A stretch of DNA of 64,000 nt from Prochlorococcus sp. AG-418-M08. Its GTDB lineage: Bacteria > Cyanobacteriota > Cyanobacteriia > PCC-6307 > Cyanobiaceae. The position numbers and the translations under genes are program-made. Shown here in pieces: positions 20,705 through 30,701 of this stretch. How positions within the stretch are numbered: the stretch's first letter is position 1; each line of letters opens with the position of its first letter. The DNA lies in the NCBI GenBank assembly GCA_003213955.1, contig QCMG01000002.1, positions 62,001-126,000 of the forward strand, given 5' to 3'. The notes beneath the pieces are model-generated. The model saw nothing but the letters and a program-made list of their open reading frames with translations, was not told the DNA's origin and made no database searches.

Positions 20705-22105
20705 TTAAGAATTTAAAACTTGAAGCTTTTGAAGTTGATTTAAATTTTCCATCACATCATGATTTACAGCAGAGTGAGCCAAACGAAGAGCACTTACTAC
20801 AGATAAAGACTTACTACTACCATGCCCAATTACACAAATACCATTTACCCCAAGCAACAATGCTCCTCCATGTTCAGCATGATCTAACCTTTTCTTAATC
20901 CTTAATAAATTACTTTTTAAAAAAGCAGAACCAACCTTACCCCTTCTTCCCCTTGGCAGCTCTGATCTTAATATATCTAATAAAACTCCTCCGACGGACT
21001 CAAGAAATTTAAGTAATATATTTCCTGTAAAACCATCGCAGACGACTACATCAAAATCACCAGATAAAACATCTCTTCCTTCACAATTACCACCAAAATC
21101 AAAACTTTTTTCTTTGGATAATAATTCAAATGTTTTTAAAGACAAATCATTCCCTTTACATTCCTCTTCTCCAATATTTAATAAGCCAATTCGTGGTTTT
21201 TCTATTTGTAAAACATCCTTGGCATAAACATTACCAAGAAGAGCAAATTGATGTAGATAAGAAGGCTTGCAATCAGTATTTGCTCCAACATCTAAAACTA
21301 ATACAGGTCGAGTTTGATCTCTAGTTGGGAATAATGCTCCTATTGCTGGTCGTTCGATCCCTTTTAATCTCCCTATTCTAAATATTGCAGAGGCCATAAG
21401 GGCGCCCGAATTACCTGCAGAGTAAACAGCTTTTGCTTTATTAGTTTTAACTAAATCCATAGCAACATTTATACTTGCATCTTTTCTCTTTCTTACAGCT
21501 GTTGCTTCCTCATTCATCCCTATGGGGTCTCCACTATCTATTAATTCAAGACGATTATTATCTATTTCTTTTTGTAATAGGTCTATTAAACCAAATTTTT
21601 TAGCTTCATATCTAACTTTTTCAATTTTCCCAACAAACTTTATATTGATTGGAAATCTACTAATAGCATCGAGGCAGCCCTCTAAAATGGGCACTGGTGC
21701 ATAATCTCCTCCCATACCATCAACTGCGATCCAAATCCTCTCAGAATTTAACGCCTCTTTTTTATTTATCAAATTATCATTATTTTGCAACCTTTTTAAA
21801 GGATCAAAAACTAATGGTTGCAATGTATTCTTTGCAATTGAACTAGCATTTAAAACTACACTGCTAGCAGTGTGAACAACCGATTCAGCACTAGAGACTA
21901 CATTTCCCGCTACATTACCTGCAACATTACTTGCAGTACTTACTACAGTCCCAGCACCAGAAACTACATTTCCAGCTACGTTACTTGCAGTCGTTGCAGA
22001 ATTAGTTGCAGTATCAACTATTGAAGTTACAGCAGAATTTCTCTTATACCAAATAACTAATCTTCTTATAGCTCTAGACTTTTTATTAGAAGAATCTTTT
22101 TCCAT
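20705..22105 (-). CDS. plsX: phosphate acyltransferase with long N-terminal extension
   Basis: Makes acyl-phosphate from acyl-ACP for glycerolipid synthesis. The catalytic domain begins near residue 124 (IWIAVDGMGGDYAP) and continues with the family blocks GAGNSGA-like VYSAGNSGALMASA, ARP-rich segments and HAEHGGALLLGV. It is 466 aa where most PlsX are about 340. The first 123 residues are basic (residues 7-22), then a low-complexity Ala/Val/Ser/Asn/Thr repeat (28-92), probably an amphipathic helix. Its ATG directly follows the rpaB stop. Confidence 0.94.
   Translation of the reverse strand: MEKDSSNKKSRAIRRLVIWYKRNSAVTSIVDTATNSATTASNVAGNVVSGAGTVVSTASNVAGNVAGNVVSSAESVVHTASSVVLNASSIAKNTLQPLVFDPLKRLQNNDNLINKKEALNSERIWIAVDGMGGDYAPVPILEGCLDAISRFPINIKFVGKIEKVRYEAKKFGLIDLLQKEIDNNRLELIDSGDPIGMNEEATAVRKRKDASINVAMDLVKTNKAKAVYSAGNSGALMASAIFRIGRLKGIERPAIGALFPTRDQTRPVLVLDVGANTDCKPSYLHQFALLGNVYAKDVLQIEKPRIGLLNIGEEECKGNDLSLKTFELLSKEKSFDFGGNCEGRDVLSGDFDVVVCDGFTGNILLKFLESVGGVLLDILRSELPRGRRGKVGSAFLKSNLLRIKKRLDHAEHGGALLLGVNGICVIGHGSSKSLSVVSALRLAHSAVNHDVMENLNQLQKLQVLNS
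21830..22024 (-). repeat. degenerate repeat coding the PlsX N-terminal extension
   Basis: Codons 28-92 of plsX consist of imperfect repeats built on units like SNVAGNVVS and STASNVAGN. At DNA level two copies of a GCAACGTAGC-type block are recognisable (around 21905-21935 and 21965-21990). The period is about 11 residues, which would place alanine/valine on one helix face and serine/asparagine on the other. Confidence 0.6.
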
Positions 22106-22852
22106 CTATTTACCATCAAATGGAGATATATCAACTATTCTCTGGAACAAATATCCTGTACCTCTTGCTGTGAGAATTAATTCAGGATTTGCAGGATCAG
22201 CTTCCAATTTTGATCTTAATCTAGATATATGAACATCCACTACTCTAGTATCTACATGTCTTTCAGGAGTGTAGCCCCAAACTTCTTTTAAAATCTCTCC
22301 CCGACTAAATGGCTCTCCTGATCGACTTACTAAAAGCTCCAAAAGACTAAATTCCATTCCTGTTAATCTGATTCTTTCATCACGTTTAAAAACTTGTCTT
22401 CTATTTGTATCAATTTTGATATCCGTAACCAAAATTAAACCTGAATTAGGCATACCAGGAAGCTGCTCTTTATCTATTCTTCTTAATACACATCGAATCC
22501 TAGCTTCTAATTCCTTAGGACTAAATGGTTTAACAACATAATCATCAGCGCCTAATTCTAATCCCGTAATTCTATCCGCAACATCTCCTAACGCTGTTAA
22601 CATGACAATTGGGACATCAGAATCCTTTCTTAATTCTTGACAAACACCATAGCCATCTAGTTTTGGCATCATTACATCGAGTACAACCAAATCAGGATCA
22701 TAATCTTTGAATAATTTTAATGCTTCTTTGCCATCACAAGCAGTTACTACTTTGTAACCAATCATTGATAGACGAGTTTCGAGAATTCTTCTGATGCTTG
22801 CCTCGTCATCAGCAACAAGAATTGTTTCTTTTGTTTGACTAGATACAGCCAT
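22106..22852 (-). CDS. rpaB: OmpR-type response regulator RpaB
   Basis: High-light stress and phycobilisome/photosystem regulator (Ycf27 family). The 248-aa protein has a receiver domain with acidic pocket DDE (15-17), phospho-acceptor D59 in LVVLDVMMP and Lys in the VVKPFSPKELEARI segment, then a winged-helix domain ending in HISRLRSKLEADP and ARGTGYLFQR. It is the first gene before plsX on the same strand with no gap, and divergent from radA. No sensor kinase is adjacent, as expected for this family. Confidence 0.93.
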   Translation of the reverse strand: MAVSSQTKETILVADDEASIRRILETRLSMIGYKVVTACDGKEALKLFKDYDPDLVVLDVMMPKLDGYGVCQELRKDSDVPIVMLTALGDVADRITGLELGADDYVVKPFSPKELEARIRCVLRRIDKEQLPGMPNSGLILVTDIKIDTNRRQVFKRDERIRLTGMEFSLLELLVSRSGEPFSRGEILKEVWGYTPERHVDTRVVDVHISRLRSKLEADPANPELILTARGTGYLFQRIVDISPFDGK

Positions 22853-22958
22853 TTGTTTCTATTAGCTAATCCGTAAGAGAATTTATCCTTAACCCAATCT
22901 AACTTGTAGAGGGGCAATATCCCAAACATCTCAGTTCTTCAATCTAATAAAAAATTAA

Positions 22959-24311
22959 ATGCCTAGTAAATTTTCGACTTTTATTTGTCAAAATTGCGGA
23001 TCTGAAACTTCTCAATACTTTGGTAGGTGCATAAATTGTAATGAATGGAATACTATCGTTGAAGAAAAGAAAAAACCAAGACCTAAAACAGAAAATATTA
23101 CCCAAAGTAAAAAATCTAAGCTATTTCACGAAATTGAAATAGATACCATATCCAGATTTACGAGCGGTTTTAAAGAATTTGACAGAGTTCTCGGAGGTGG
23201 AATAGTACCAGGATCTATAGTTTTACTTGGTGGGGAGCCAGGAATTGGTAAAAGTACAATAGTACTTCAATCTGCAGGGATAATATCCCTTAATGAAAAA
23301 GTTTTATACATCACTGCAGAAGAATCTCTAGAACAAGTAAAAATAAGATGGGAAAGATTGAATCAAAACAGCCTCAATCTAAAAATTTATGCAGAAACCA
23401 ATTTTTCTTTAATTCTTGAAGAAATTAAAAAAGTTAAACCCAGTTTTGCTGTTATTGATAGTATCCAAGCTATTTATAATGATGAATTGGAAAGTACCCC
23501 AGGATCTGTTTCTCAAGTTCGGACTTGTTCTTCTGAACTCCAAAACTTTGCAAAAGAAAACAATATTGCATTATTAATAATAGGCCATGTAACGAAAGAA
23601 GGTTCTCTTGCAGGTCCAAAAACTTTAGAACATTTAGTAGATGTTGTACTCAACTTTGAAGGAGATAATATTGCCTCTCATAGATTACTAAGAAGTATAA
23701 AAAATAGGTTTGGATCTACTTTTGAAATTGGAATTTTTGAAATGTTTGAAAATGGTTTAAAAGAAGTTGGGAACCCTAGTTCAATTTTCACAAATAAAGA
23801 AAACATATCTGGGGTGACCACCACAATAACTAATGAAGGATCTAGACCGTTTGCGGTAGATATTCAAGCTTTGGTAAATAAATCATTCTACAATAACCCA
23901 AGGAGAACAACTACTGGAATAAGTATCAACAGATTGCACCAGATATTAGCTGTTATCGAAAAACACATTGGGATTAAATTATCTGAATATGACTGTTATA
24001 TTGCTACGGGAGGAGGGTTTGAAATAAATGACACTTCTTCAGATTTAGGTGTTGCGATATCAATCATATCAAGCTTAAAAAATATTCCGCCTTTAAAAAA
24101 TTGTTCATTTGTTGGAGAATTGGGATTAAGCGGTCAGGTAAGGCAGGCAAATAATCTTCGCGCAAAAATTGATGAGGCTGTAAGATTAGGATTCGAAAAT
24201 ATTTTGATACCTAAAACTACTATTGAAATTAAAGATAATTTTCAAAGTTTCATACAAATTAAAGAAATTTCGAATATTAAAGAAGCCATGAATTATGTTT
24301 TGAGAGAGTAG
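22959..24311 (+). CDS. radA: DNA repair protein RadA (Sms)
   Basis: A branch-migration helicase-like protein for recombinational repair and natural transformation. The 450-aa protein has an N-terminal C4 zinc finger (CQNCG...CINCNEW, residues 10-31), a RecA-like ATPase with Walker A GGEPGIGKST (about 89-98), the RadA-specific KNRFG motif (near residue 248) and a C-terminal Lon-like domain (GGGFEINDTSSDLGVAISII). Normal length. It is divergent from rpaB and convergent with ycf3. Confidence 0.95.
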   Translation: MPSKFSTFICQNCGSETSQYFGRCINCNEWNTIVEEKKKPRPKTENITQSKKSKLFHEIEIDTISRFTSGFKEFDRVLGGGIVPGSIVLLGGEPGIGKSTIVLQSAGIISLNEKVLYITAEESLEQVKIRWERLNQNSLNLKIYAETNFSLILEEIKKVKPSFAVIDSIQAIYNDELESTPGSVSQVRTCSSELQNFAKENNIALLIIGHVTKEGSLAGPKTLEHLVDVVLNFEGDNIASHRLLRSIKNRFGSTFEIGIFEMFENGLKEVGNPSSIFTNKENISGVTTTITNEGSRPFAVDIQALVNKSFYNNPRRTTTGISINRLHQILAVIEKHIGIKLSEYDCYIATGGGFEINDTSSDLGVAISIISSLKNIPPLKNCSFVGELGLSGQVRQANNLRAKIDEAVRLGFENILIPKTTIEIKDNFQSFIQIKEISNIKEAMNYVLRE

Positions 24312-24322
24312 ATCAAAAAAAT

Positions 24323-24844
24323 CTAAAGATAAATATCAATTGAACTCCTTCCAGAGGTTTTTAACCAATTTTCAATATCTAAATATCCACCAGGATAAAG
24401 CCTTACAGCCTTAGACCAAACTTGTGCAGCTTTATCGAACCACATATCTCTTTGATCTAGATCACCATTTTGTTCAGCATATCTTCCCCTTTTTTCATAA
24501 ATTAAGCCTATGTTCTTAAGACAAGATGGCTGTTTTGGATTTTCAACTAAGGCATTTTGATAAGTTTCTATAGATAGATCTTCTTCTCCGTTGCTCATAT
24601 ATATTATCGCCATATTTTTTAAAGTTTCCCCTCTATCAATTTTATTTTCTTCTAGTAACAAACTTTCTTTATAATATTCCAGAGCTTCTGAATAATCGCC
24701 ATTGTTTTGAGCAGCTAATCCATCTCGATAATATATATAAGCCTTTTTTTCTTTGTCAGCTATTGGCATTATCTTAACAATAGACTCAGCAATTACAGTA
24801 AAAGCTTTATCAATAAAATTGTCTCTATTTTGATTACTTGGCAC
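24323..24844 (-). CDS. ycf3: photosystem I assembly protein Ycf3
   Basis: A 173-aa TPR protein that helps assemble photosystem I at the thylakoid surface. Three tetratricopeptide repeats are visible: [47 protein letters not shown] and [22 protein letters not shown]. The opening [19 protein letters not shown] is the Ycf3 N-terminal signature. GTG start. It converges on radA with 11 bases between stops. Confidence 0.95.
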   Translation of the reverse strand: MPSNQNRDNFIDKAFTVIAESIVKIMPIADKEKKAYIYYRDGLAAQNNGDYSEALEYYKESLLLEENKIDRGETLKNMAIIYMSNGEEDLSIETYQNALVENPKQPSCLKNIGLIYEKRGRYAEQNGDLDQRDMWFDKAAQVWSKAVRLYPGGYLDIENWLKTSGRSSIDIYL

Positions 24845-24961
24845 TTTTTTTTAATAAAATTAAATTAATCAAATAAGTATCGACTATTTAAAAAGTCAAT
24901 AATATTTAATATTATACTAATGAATACAATTAATTATTAATTTTCTTACATTCCACAAAAT

Positions 24962-27259
24962 ATGAAAAGCATACAAATAAATATAACCGGTATGAAATGT
25001 GGTGGATGCGTTAACACTGTAGAAAATATATTAAAAAATGCCGATGGCATCGAAAATGTCTCTGTAAACTTATTAACTAATAGTGCCTATTTTGAAATTA
25101 ATAAAACTTTTCAAAATATTGATAAGCTTCTAGAAAACCTTGATCAAAACGGATTCCCTTCGGAAATTTACATCAATGACTTTTCAAAAAAAGTAAATAA
25201 AGTTCAATTAGAAAAAAAAAAGAAATGGGTTAATCAATGGAAAAAACTTAATTTTGCACTTCTACTTTTGTTACTCTCAGGTTTAGGACATTTAGCAGAG
25301 GGAGGTTATTTAAATTTACCCATACTAGGGAGTTTGTTGTTTCATGCACTACTTGCCACAATCACATTATTGTTTCCTGGAAGAGAAATTGTAATTAAAG
25401 GATTTAAATCATTTCTAAAGAATAGACCAGATATGGATTCTTTAGTAGCTCTTGGAGTAACTAGTGCCTACTTAACAAGTCTTTTATCTTTAATATTTCC
25501 ATCTACTGGTTTTCCTTGTTTTTTTAATGAACCAGTAATGTTATTAGGATTTATCCTAATTGGACGTTTCTTAGAAGAGAGAGCGAAGTACCATACAGGT
25601 TCTTCAATTGGAGAATTATTAGATCTACAACCAGAAATGGCAAACATTTTTATAGAAACAAATAAAGTCAAATCAGTCAGAGTACATTCCTTAAAAACTG
25701 GAGATGAAATTCAATTATTAGCAGGAGATAGGGTGCCTGCTGACTGTACTGTCATTGAGGGAAATTCATCTTTAGATGTTTCCCACATTACCGGTGAATC
25801 AAAGCCAATAAATGTTAACCCAGGTGAACATTTACTTAATGGCTCATTAAATTTAAATTCCACTTTAAGACTAAAAGTTACAAAAGTTGGAGATGATACT
25901 TCTCTAGCAAAACTTGTTAACCTTATTGAATCAATACAGTTTAATAAACCGCCCATACAAAGAATTGCTGATCAAATTGCTGGTAAATTTACATACTTTG
26001 TAATCTTCATAGCAACTTCAAGCTTCTTTTTTTGGTGGAAAGGAGCAAAGCAAATTTGGCCAGATTTGTTAATAAATTCTCATCAAGGATTGATAACTCA
26101 CTCAACCCACTCTTTACATAATTCATTAGGTAGTAATGCTGAAAACTTTTTAAGTTTAGCCATTCAACTCTCGATTGCCGTTTTAGTGATAGCCTGTCCT
26201 TGCGCTTTAGGTCTTGCTACTCCTACTGTCATAACTGTTGCTTCAGGGAAAGCGGCAAAAAAAGGTGTTTTATTTAAAGGAGGAGACAAAATAGAAATCG
26301 CCTCAAAAATTAATCATATTATTTTTGACAAAACAGGAACATTAACAAAAGGAGAACCTTTCATTATTAAATATATAAATAGTGAAGATAATTTATATCT
26401 GTTAAAGATATCTGCGAGTTTAGAAAGTCAAAGCAGACATCCCATAGCTCGTGCATTAGTTAAAGAAGCAAAAAAACAAAATCTTAGTTTACTATCAATA
26501 AAAAGCATTCATACAGAATCTGGAAGAGGTATTACAGGAGAACTTGAATCAATTAATGGAATAATCAATATTGGGAGTATTGAATGGTTGAGCAGCAAAG
26601 GAGTGATAATTGATATTGAATCACAAAAAAGATTAGCAGCCGAGGAAAATAAATCCCATTCAGTAATTGGGTTAAGTATAAATAATAAATTACTTGGATT
26701 GATTTTATTTGGCGATTTATTAAGAGAAGATTCGATTAGTTCTGTCCAAAAATTGAGAAAAGATAATTATGCGATTAAGATTTTAAGTGGAGATAGAAAA
26801 GAAACCGTAGTGGAGTTGGCCAAGAAATTAGGTAGCCCAGAAGAGGAAATAAAATGGGGTCTGCTTCCAGAAATGAAATTAAAAAGTATTGAAGATTTAA
26901 AGAAAAATAATAAAGTTGCAATGATTGGAGATGGCATCAATGACGCACCTGCTTTAGCTGCATCAGATTTAGGAATAGCAGTAGGTTCGGGAACTCAGAT
27001 TGCAAAAGCAAATGCAGATGTTGTTTTAATGGGAAATCAGTTATGTGGATTACCTTATGCACTAAGTCTTGCAAAAAGAACAATTCGAAAAATTAAACAA
27101 AATATCTTTTGGGCTTTTGGTTACAACTTGATTGCAATTCCGTTAGCTGCAGGTATTCTATTTCCTAAATATGGCATTCTTCTTACCCCATCAATAGCAG
27201 CTTTATTAATGGCAACAAGTTCAATAACCGTTGTAATAAATGCTTTATCTTTAGAATAA
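24962..27259 (+). CDS. copper-type P1B ATPase
   Basis: A heavy-metal transporting ATPase of 765 aa. An N-terminal metal-binding domain has GMKCGGC (residues 10-16). The transport motif CPC is at residues 412-414 in ACPCALGLATP, the phosphorylated aspartate is in DKTGT (456-460), and the HP motif (SRHPIARALV) and GDGINDAPALAASD hinge follow. CPC plus CxxC points to Cu(I). Cyanobacteria use such pumps (CtaA, PacS) to supply plastocyanin and cytochrome oxidase; which one this is cannot be decided here. tmk starts immediately after its stop. Confidence 0.92.
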   Translation: MKSIQINITGMKCGGCVNTVENILKNADGIENVSVNLLTNSAYFEINKTFQNIDKLLENLDQNGFPSEIYINDFSKKVNKVQLEKKKKWVNQWKKLNFALLLLLLSGLGHLAEGGYLNLPILGSLLFHALLATITLLFPGREIVIKGFKSFLKNRPDMDSLVALGVTSAYLTSLLSLIFPSTGFPCFFNEPVMLLGFILIGRFLEERAKYHTGSSIGELLDLQPEMANIFIETNKVKSVRVHSLKTGDEIQLLAGDRVPADCTVIEGNSSLDVSHITGESKPINVNPGEHLLNGSLNLNSTLRLKVTKVGDDTSLAKLVNLIESIQFNKPPIQRIADQIAGKFTYFVIFIATSSFFFWWKGAKQIWPDLLINSHQGLITHSTHSLHNSLGSNAENFLSLAIQLSIAVLVIACPCALGLATPTVITVASGKAAKKGVLFKGGDKIEIASKINHIIFDKTGTLTKGEPFIIKYINSEDNLYLLKISASLESQSRHPIARALVKEAKKQNLSLLSIKSIHTESGRGITGELESINGIINIGSIEWLSSKGVIIDIESQKRLAAEENKSHSVIGLSINNKLLGLILFGDLLREDSISSVQKLRKDNYAIKILSGDRKETVVELAKKLGSPEEEIKWGLLPEMKLKSIEDLKKNNKVAMIGDGINDAPALAASDLGIAVGSGTQIAKANADVVLMGNQLCGLPYALSLAKRTIRKIKQNIFWAFGYNLIAIPLAAGILFPKYGILLTPSIAALLMATSSITVVINALSLE

Positions 27260-27889
27260 ATGAAAGGCAAATTTATTGTTATCGAAGGAATAGATGGTTG
27301 CGGAAAAACAACCCAAATTGATGCGATTTCAAAATGGCTTCCTTCGAGTGGTCTTATGGGTGGAAATTCAAAATTAGTAAAAACTAGAGAACCAGGAGGA
27401 AGCTTATTAGGGAAAAAACTTAGAAATTTAATTCTTGACAACAATACAAATAATAAGCCTTCTTCCCTTGCAGAATTATTACTTTACTCTGCTGATAGAG
27501 CAGAACATGTTTCTAAAATAATTTCTCCTGCATTAGAAAAAGAGGACTGGGTAATTAGCGATAGATTTGCTGACTCTACACTTGCCTATCAAGGCTATGG
27601 AAGAAATATAAATCTAGAAATAATAAAAAATATTGAATCAATTGTTTGTCAAGGAGAACATCCAGACCTTACAATTTTTTTAGAAATTTCTGCTGAAGAG
27701 AGCATTTTACGTAGAAAAAACTTTGTCCCTGACAGAATAGAATCTGAAGGCATAAAATTTTTACATAAAGTTAATGAAGGATTCAAGTTAATTGCTAAAG
27801 AAAAAAACTGGAAAGTAATATCTGCAACGCAAAATGTTAATGCTATTTCTCATGAAATAAAAAAAACTTTATTAAAAAACTTTTCATAA
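27260..27889 (+). CDS. tmk: thymidylate kinase
   Basis: Phosphorylates dTMP to dTDP. The 209-aa protein begins [18 protein letters not shown] with the P-loop, then TREPGGS, the lid-associated [16 protein letters not shown] (about residues 94-109), normal for the family. It lies between the copper ATPase and holB with seven bases before holB, so the three are probably co-transcribed. Confidence 0.95.
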   Translation: MKGKFIVIEGIDGCGKTTQIDAISKWLPSSGLMGGNSKLVKTREPGGSLLGKKLRNLILDNNTNNKPSSLAELLLYSADRAEHVSKIISPALEKEDWVISDRFADSTLAYQGYGRNINLEIIKNIESIVCQGEHPDLTIFLEISAEESILRRKNFVPDRIESEGIKFLHKVNEGFKLIAKEKNWKVISATQNVNAISHEIKKTLLKNFS

Positions 27890-27896
27890 TTAAATA

Positions 27897-28856
27897 ATGA
27901 TTAATCTTAAAAATGATAATCTTTTAATTAATCAAGAAGTAAAAGAAAATTTAGAAAATATTCTTATAAGAAAAGTATTTTCAAACGGTTATATTTTCTA
28001 TGGTCCTGAAGGAATAGGAAAAAAACAAACAGCTATTCAATTTATTAAAGAAATTTTCAATCAATATTCCAATCATTCAAACATAGAAGATAAAATCAAA
28101 AATAATAACTACCCTGATTTTTTATTAATAGAGCCCACATATTTTTTAAAGGGTAATATCATAAATCGTTCAGAAACTGAGTCTTCAAAAAATAAAAAAG
28201 AAACAATCAGAATAGAGCAAATTCGAAAAATAAAGACTTTTCTTAGTCAAAAGTCTATTGAATCAGGAAAAAAAATTGTATTGATTGTTGATGCAGAGCT
28301 TTTAAATGAAGCAGCATCTAATTGCCTTTTAAAAACACTTGAAGAGCCCACTAACGGCATATTTATACTTTTGACATCTAGATTAAGTTCACTTTTAGAT
28401 ACTATTAAATCCAGATGTCAACTTATAAGATTTAAATCTTTTTCATACAAACAACTTGAGATTTTTGTAAAAAATAATTTAGATTCATCAATATTGAATA
28501 TTAAAGAAGAATTAAAGATAAAAGATTTAATTAATTCAGCAAATGGCTCACCAGGGAAAATACTGAATAATATAAAAATATGGAACGAATTACCTAATGA
28601 GATTAAGGATAATTTAGAATATCCAATTAGTGATAATTTAGAGATACTAAAAATTTCAAAAATAATAACTGAAAAACTTGAAATTGATCAACAGGTTTTT
28701 TTAATAAATTTTATACAAAAGAAATATTGGGAAAAAACTAAAAATAAAAGTATTGTTAAAACATTAGAAACTTTGAAAATCCATATTAGAGGCTTTATTC
28801 AGCCAAGACTAGCTTGGGAGGTGGCGTTATTAAAAGTAGCTCTTGATGATTTATAA
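27897..28856 (+). CDS. holB: DNA polymerase III delta' subunit
   Basis: A clamp-loader AAA+ subunit. The 319-aa protein has the P-loop region YGPEGIGKKQTAIQF (about residues 37-51), a sensor/arginine-finger type segment NEAASNCLLKTLEEPTNGIFILLTS and SRCQLIRFKSF. It is lysine-rich and diverged but has the tmk-holB order common in bacteria. It ends two bases from the convergent rpaA stop. Confidence 0.88.
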   Translation: MINLKNDNLLINQEVKENLENILIRKVFSNGYIFYGPEGIGKKQTAIQFIKEIFNQYSNHSNIEDKIKNNNYPDFLLIEPTYFLKGNIINRSETESSKNKKETIRIEQIRKIKTFLSQKSIESGKKIVLIVDAELLNEAASNCLLKTLEEPTNGIFILLTSRLSSLLDTIKSRCQLIRFKSFSYKQLEIFVKNNLDSSILNIKEELKIKDLINSANGSPGKILNNIKIWNELPNEIKDNLEYPISDNLEILKISKIITEKLEIDQQVFLINFIQKKYWEKTKNKSIVKTLETLKIHIRGFIQPRLAWEVALLKVALDDL

Positions 28857-28858
28857 AA

Positions 28859-29641
28859 TTACTCAAATACTGTATTGATTAAATTTGAATTTTTAGATTC
28901 TGCAAATTCTTCGCTTGCACAATCAATTTGAGATTCATCAGGTAATTCAAGACAATAACCTGCTCCATAAACAGTTTTAATATATGTTGGCTTTCTAGGA
29001 TCGGGCTCTAATTTTGTTCTTAGATGTCTAACGTGCACCCTAATTGTCTCAATATCATCATCTGGCTCATAGCCCCAGACTTCTTTGAGAATAAGTGCTG
29101 GTGATACTGTTTGACCATGTCTTTGTAATAAGCAATGCAGTAGTTCAAACTCTAAATGAGTAAGTCTCACTGGCGATCCAAACCATATAGCCTCAAATCT
29201 TTCTGGGACAAGAGTGAGAGGGCCATAATTTAAAATTTCTTGTTGATTAGATGAATTCAGTTGTGCTCTATTAGTTCTTCTCAATAAAGCTTTAATGCGA
29301 ACATGTAATTCTTCAAGATCAAAAGGTTTTGTTATGTAATCATCAGCACCTGAATTAAAACCAGTCACTTTATCTTTTAATCCACCCAAAGCTGTAATCA
29401 TGAGTATGGGAATATTTGAAGTTCTTTCATCCCTTCTCAACCTTTGACATAATGTCAACCCATCAACATTAGGTAACATTAAATCCAAAAGGATTAAGTC
29501 AGGCGAATACTGAAGTGCAAAAGCTTGACCTTTTATGCCATCTTCAGCTTTTTGAACATCAAAACCAGAATGCTCTAGATGTCCAGCTACCAAATCACGC
29601 ATATCACGATCATCTTCTATTAAAAGGATTGAAATTTTCAT
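28859..29641 (-). CDS. rpaA: OmpR-type response regulator RpaA
   Basis: The main output regulator of the cyanobacterial circadian and day/night program. Using the ATG at 29641 gives 260 aa starting [30 protein letters not shown]; an upstream in-frame TTG at 29662 would add seven residues unlike the family. The receiver has phospho-acceptor D53 (LILLDLMLP). The winged helix ends [13 protein letters not shown]. It shares the long [26 protein letters not shown] segment of RpaA. It faces the island with a 422-base gap upstream. Confidence 0.9.
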   Translation of the reverse strand: MKISILLIEDDRDMRDLVAGHLEHSGFDVQKAEDGIKGQAFALQYSPDLILLDLMLPNVDGLTLCQRLRRDERTSNIPILMITALGGLKDKVTGFNSGADDYITKPFDLEELHVRIKALLRRTNRAQLNSSNQQEILNYGPLTLVPERFEAIWFGSPVRLTHLEFELLHCLLQRHGQTVSPALILKEVWGYEPDDDIETIRVHVRHLRTKLEPDPRKPTYIKTVYGAGYCLELPDESQIDCASEEFAESKNSNLINTVFE

Positions 29642-30063
29642 ATCTATAAATTTATTAAACAAAAATAAGATTTTGGTATTATGATTCTCTCAATAATTTG
29701 CATTTACTGCAGACTTAATGTAAAAACTTTAAAGAGTAAATAATATATAAAAAACTAATGACTCCAAGCTTTTAGAAGAAAATACTAATTTAAAAAATTA
29801 AATAAATTTTATAATTTCTTTTGATTTTTTTAATAATTACTTAATAATTTACTGTAATTCTACAAATAACCACATCACAATTTCATAAAAAATTTGATTT
29901 AAAATATTTATAACAGCTTTAAATTAAGATTATTATTAGCTACCCAATTGAAATCTTTTATTTTTTAAATTAAAATTTTCTTATAAGAAAGCGCGTTTTT
30001 TAGCACCTTAAAATCTTTTTTAAGACTCTAAAAGTCAATTATGTTATAAAAAATTCAACATTT
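29642..30063. other. 422-base gap, no gene seen
   Basis: Extremely A+T-rich DNA between rpaA and the 119-aa gene. No ORF of note was found. A 7-bp stem with a 4-base loop (CTTAAAA-TCTT-TTTTAAG) lies at 30007-30024, and a TTCTTATAAGAA palindrome lies about 40 bases before it. The region must hold the rpaA promoter and probably the promoter for the downstream gene. It marks the left edge of the island. Confidence 0.6.
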
Positions 30064-30423
30064 ATGAAAAAGAAATCTATTACATATGCTGATCTATCAA
30101 AAAAGCAGTTACAACATTTAAAAGAACAATATATTCAAAAAAAAGTTGAATACATGAGTAATAAAGAGTTAAAAGAATTTGTCTTAGAAGTTATTAGCCA
30201 TCAGATAAATAACACTATCGGTCATGAGGAGGAAATGGAAGCATGGAGAGAAATCTCAAATTTTTATGGAGATCAATTTGAGATTATCATTCTTGAAATC
30301 CAACAAAAATATAAGAACAACCAAAACCTAAAAAATTTTGAAGAAGATACTCAAGAGCACAGATTAGAGTTACTTCAAAAGAATAGTATTGAAAAGGAAA
30401 AAGAAGACATGTGGGATGACTAA
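30064..30423 (+). CDS. charged helical protein, unknown
   Basis: A 119-aa protein rich in Lys, Glu and Gln with a predicted helical character throughout, and no signal peptide or membrane segment. Notable are YADLSKKQLQHLKEQYIQKKVEY near the N-terminus and an acidic C-terminus (EDMWDD). No family is recognised. It stands alone between two long AT-rich gaps. The ATG and codon use look real, so it is likely a gene. Confidence 0.7.
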   Translation: MKKKSITYADLSKKQLQHLKEQYIQKKVEYMSNKELKEFVLEVISHQINNTIGHEEEMEAWREISNFYGDQFEIIILEIQQKYKNNQNLKNFEEDTQEHRLELLQKNSIEKEKEDMWDD

Positions 30424-30595
30424 ATAATATTTTCTAATATTCCTTAGAAATAACTAAAATTATTATTTTATTGATTAAATTTAAATAAACAATAAATGAA
30501 GAGAAAATAAATCAAATATATATATAAGAGAATTTATTAATCAGTTCTAAATAAAATGGGTAATTACAAATTTTCTTTTATTGTCCCAAAATTGT

Positions 30596-30624
30596 TTGAC
30601 AACTTAAAAGCATAATGCTTATTT
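30596..30624 (+). promoter_or_regulatory. sigma70-like promoter before the island ABC gene
   Basis: TTGACA at 30596-30601 is followed after 17 bases by TTATTT at 30619-30624 (or TATTTT with an 18-base gap). It lies 78 bases upstream of the first ABC exporter start. A full -35 box is uncommon in Prochlorococcus-like promoters, so it stands out; function is inferred. Confidence 0.35.
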
Positions 30625-30701
30625 TATGGCCGTTTTAATTTAAAATATTGCCTTTTACTACACTTCATTTAAAATATAGATAAGTTCGGTAGTCTAAGTA
30701 T

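Noticed and set aside
27121-27444. 107-aa antisense frame across the copper ATPase-tmk junction
   Set aside because: Both plus-strand genes are well supported and abut exactly; the antisense frame has no motif.
30530-30640. AAGCAT-A-ATGCTT hairpin before the first exporter as a terminator
   Set aside because: The one-base centre cannot form a stable RNA loop; the region reads better as a promoter.
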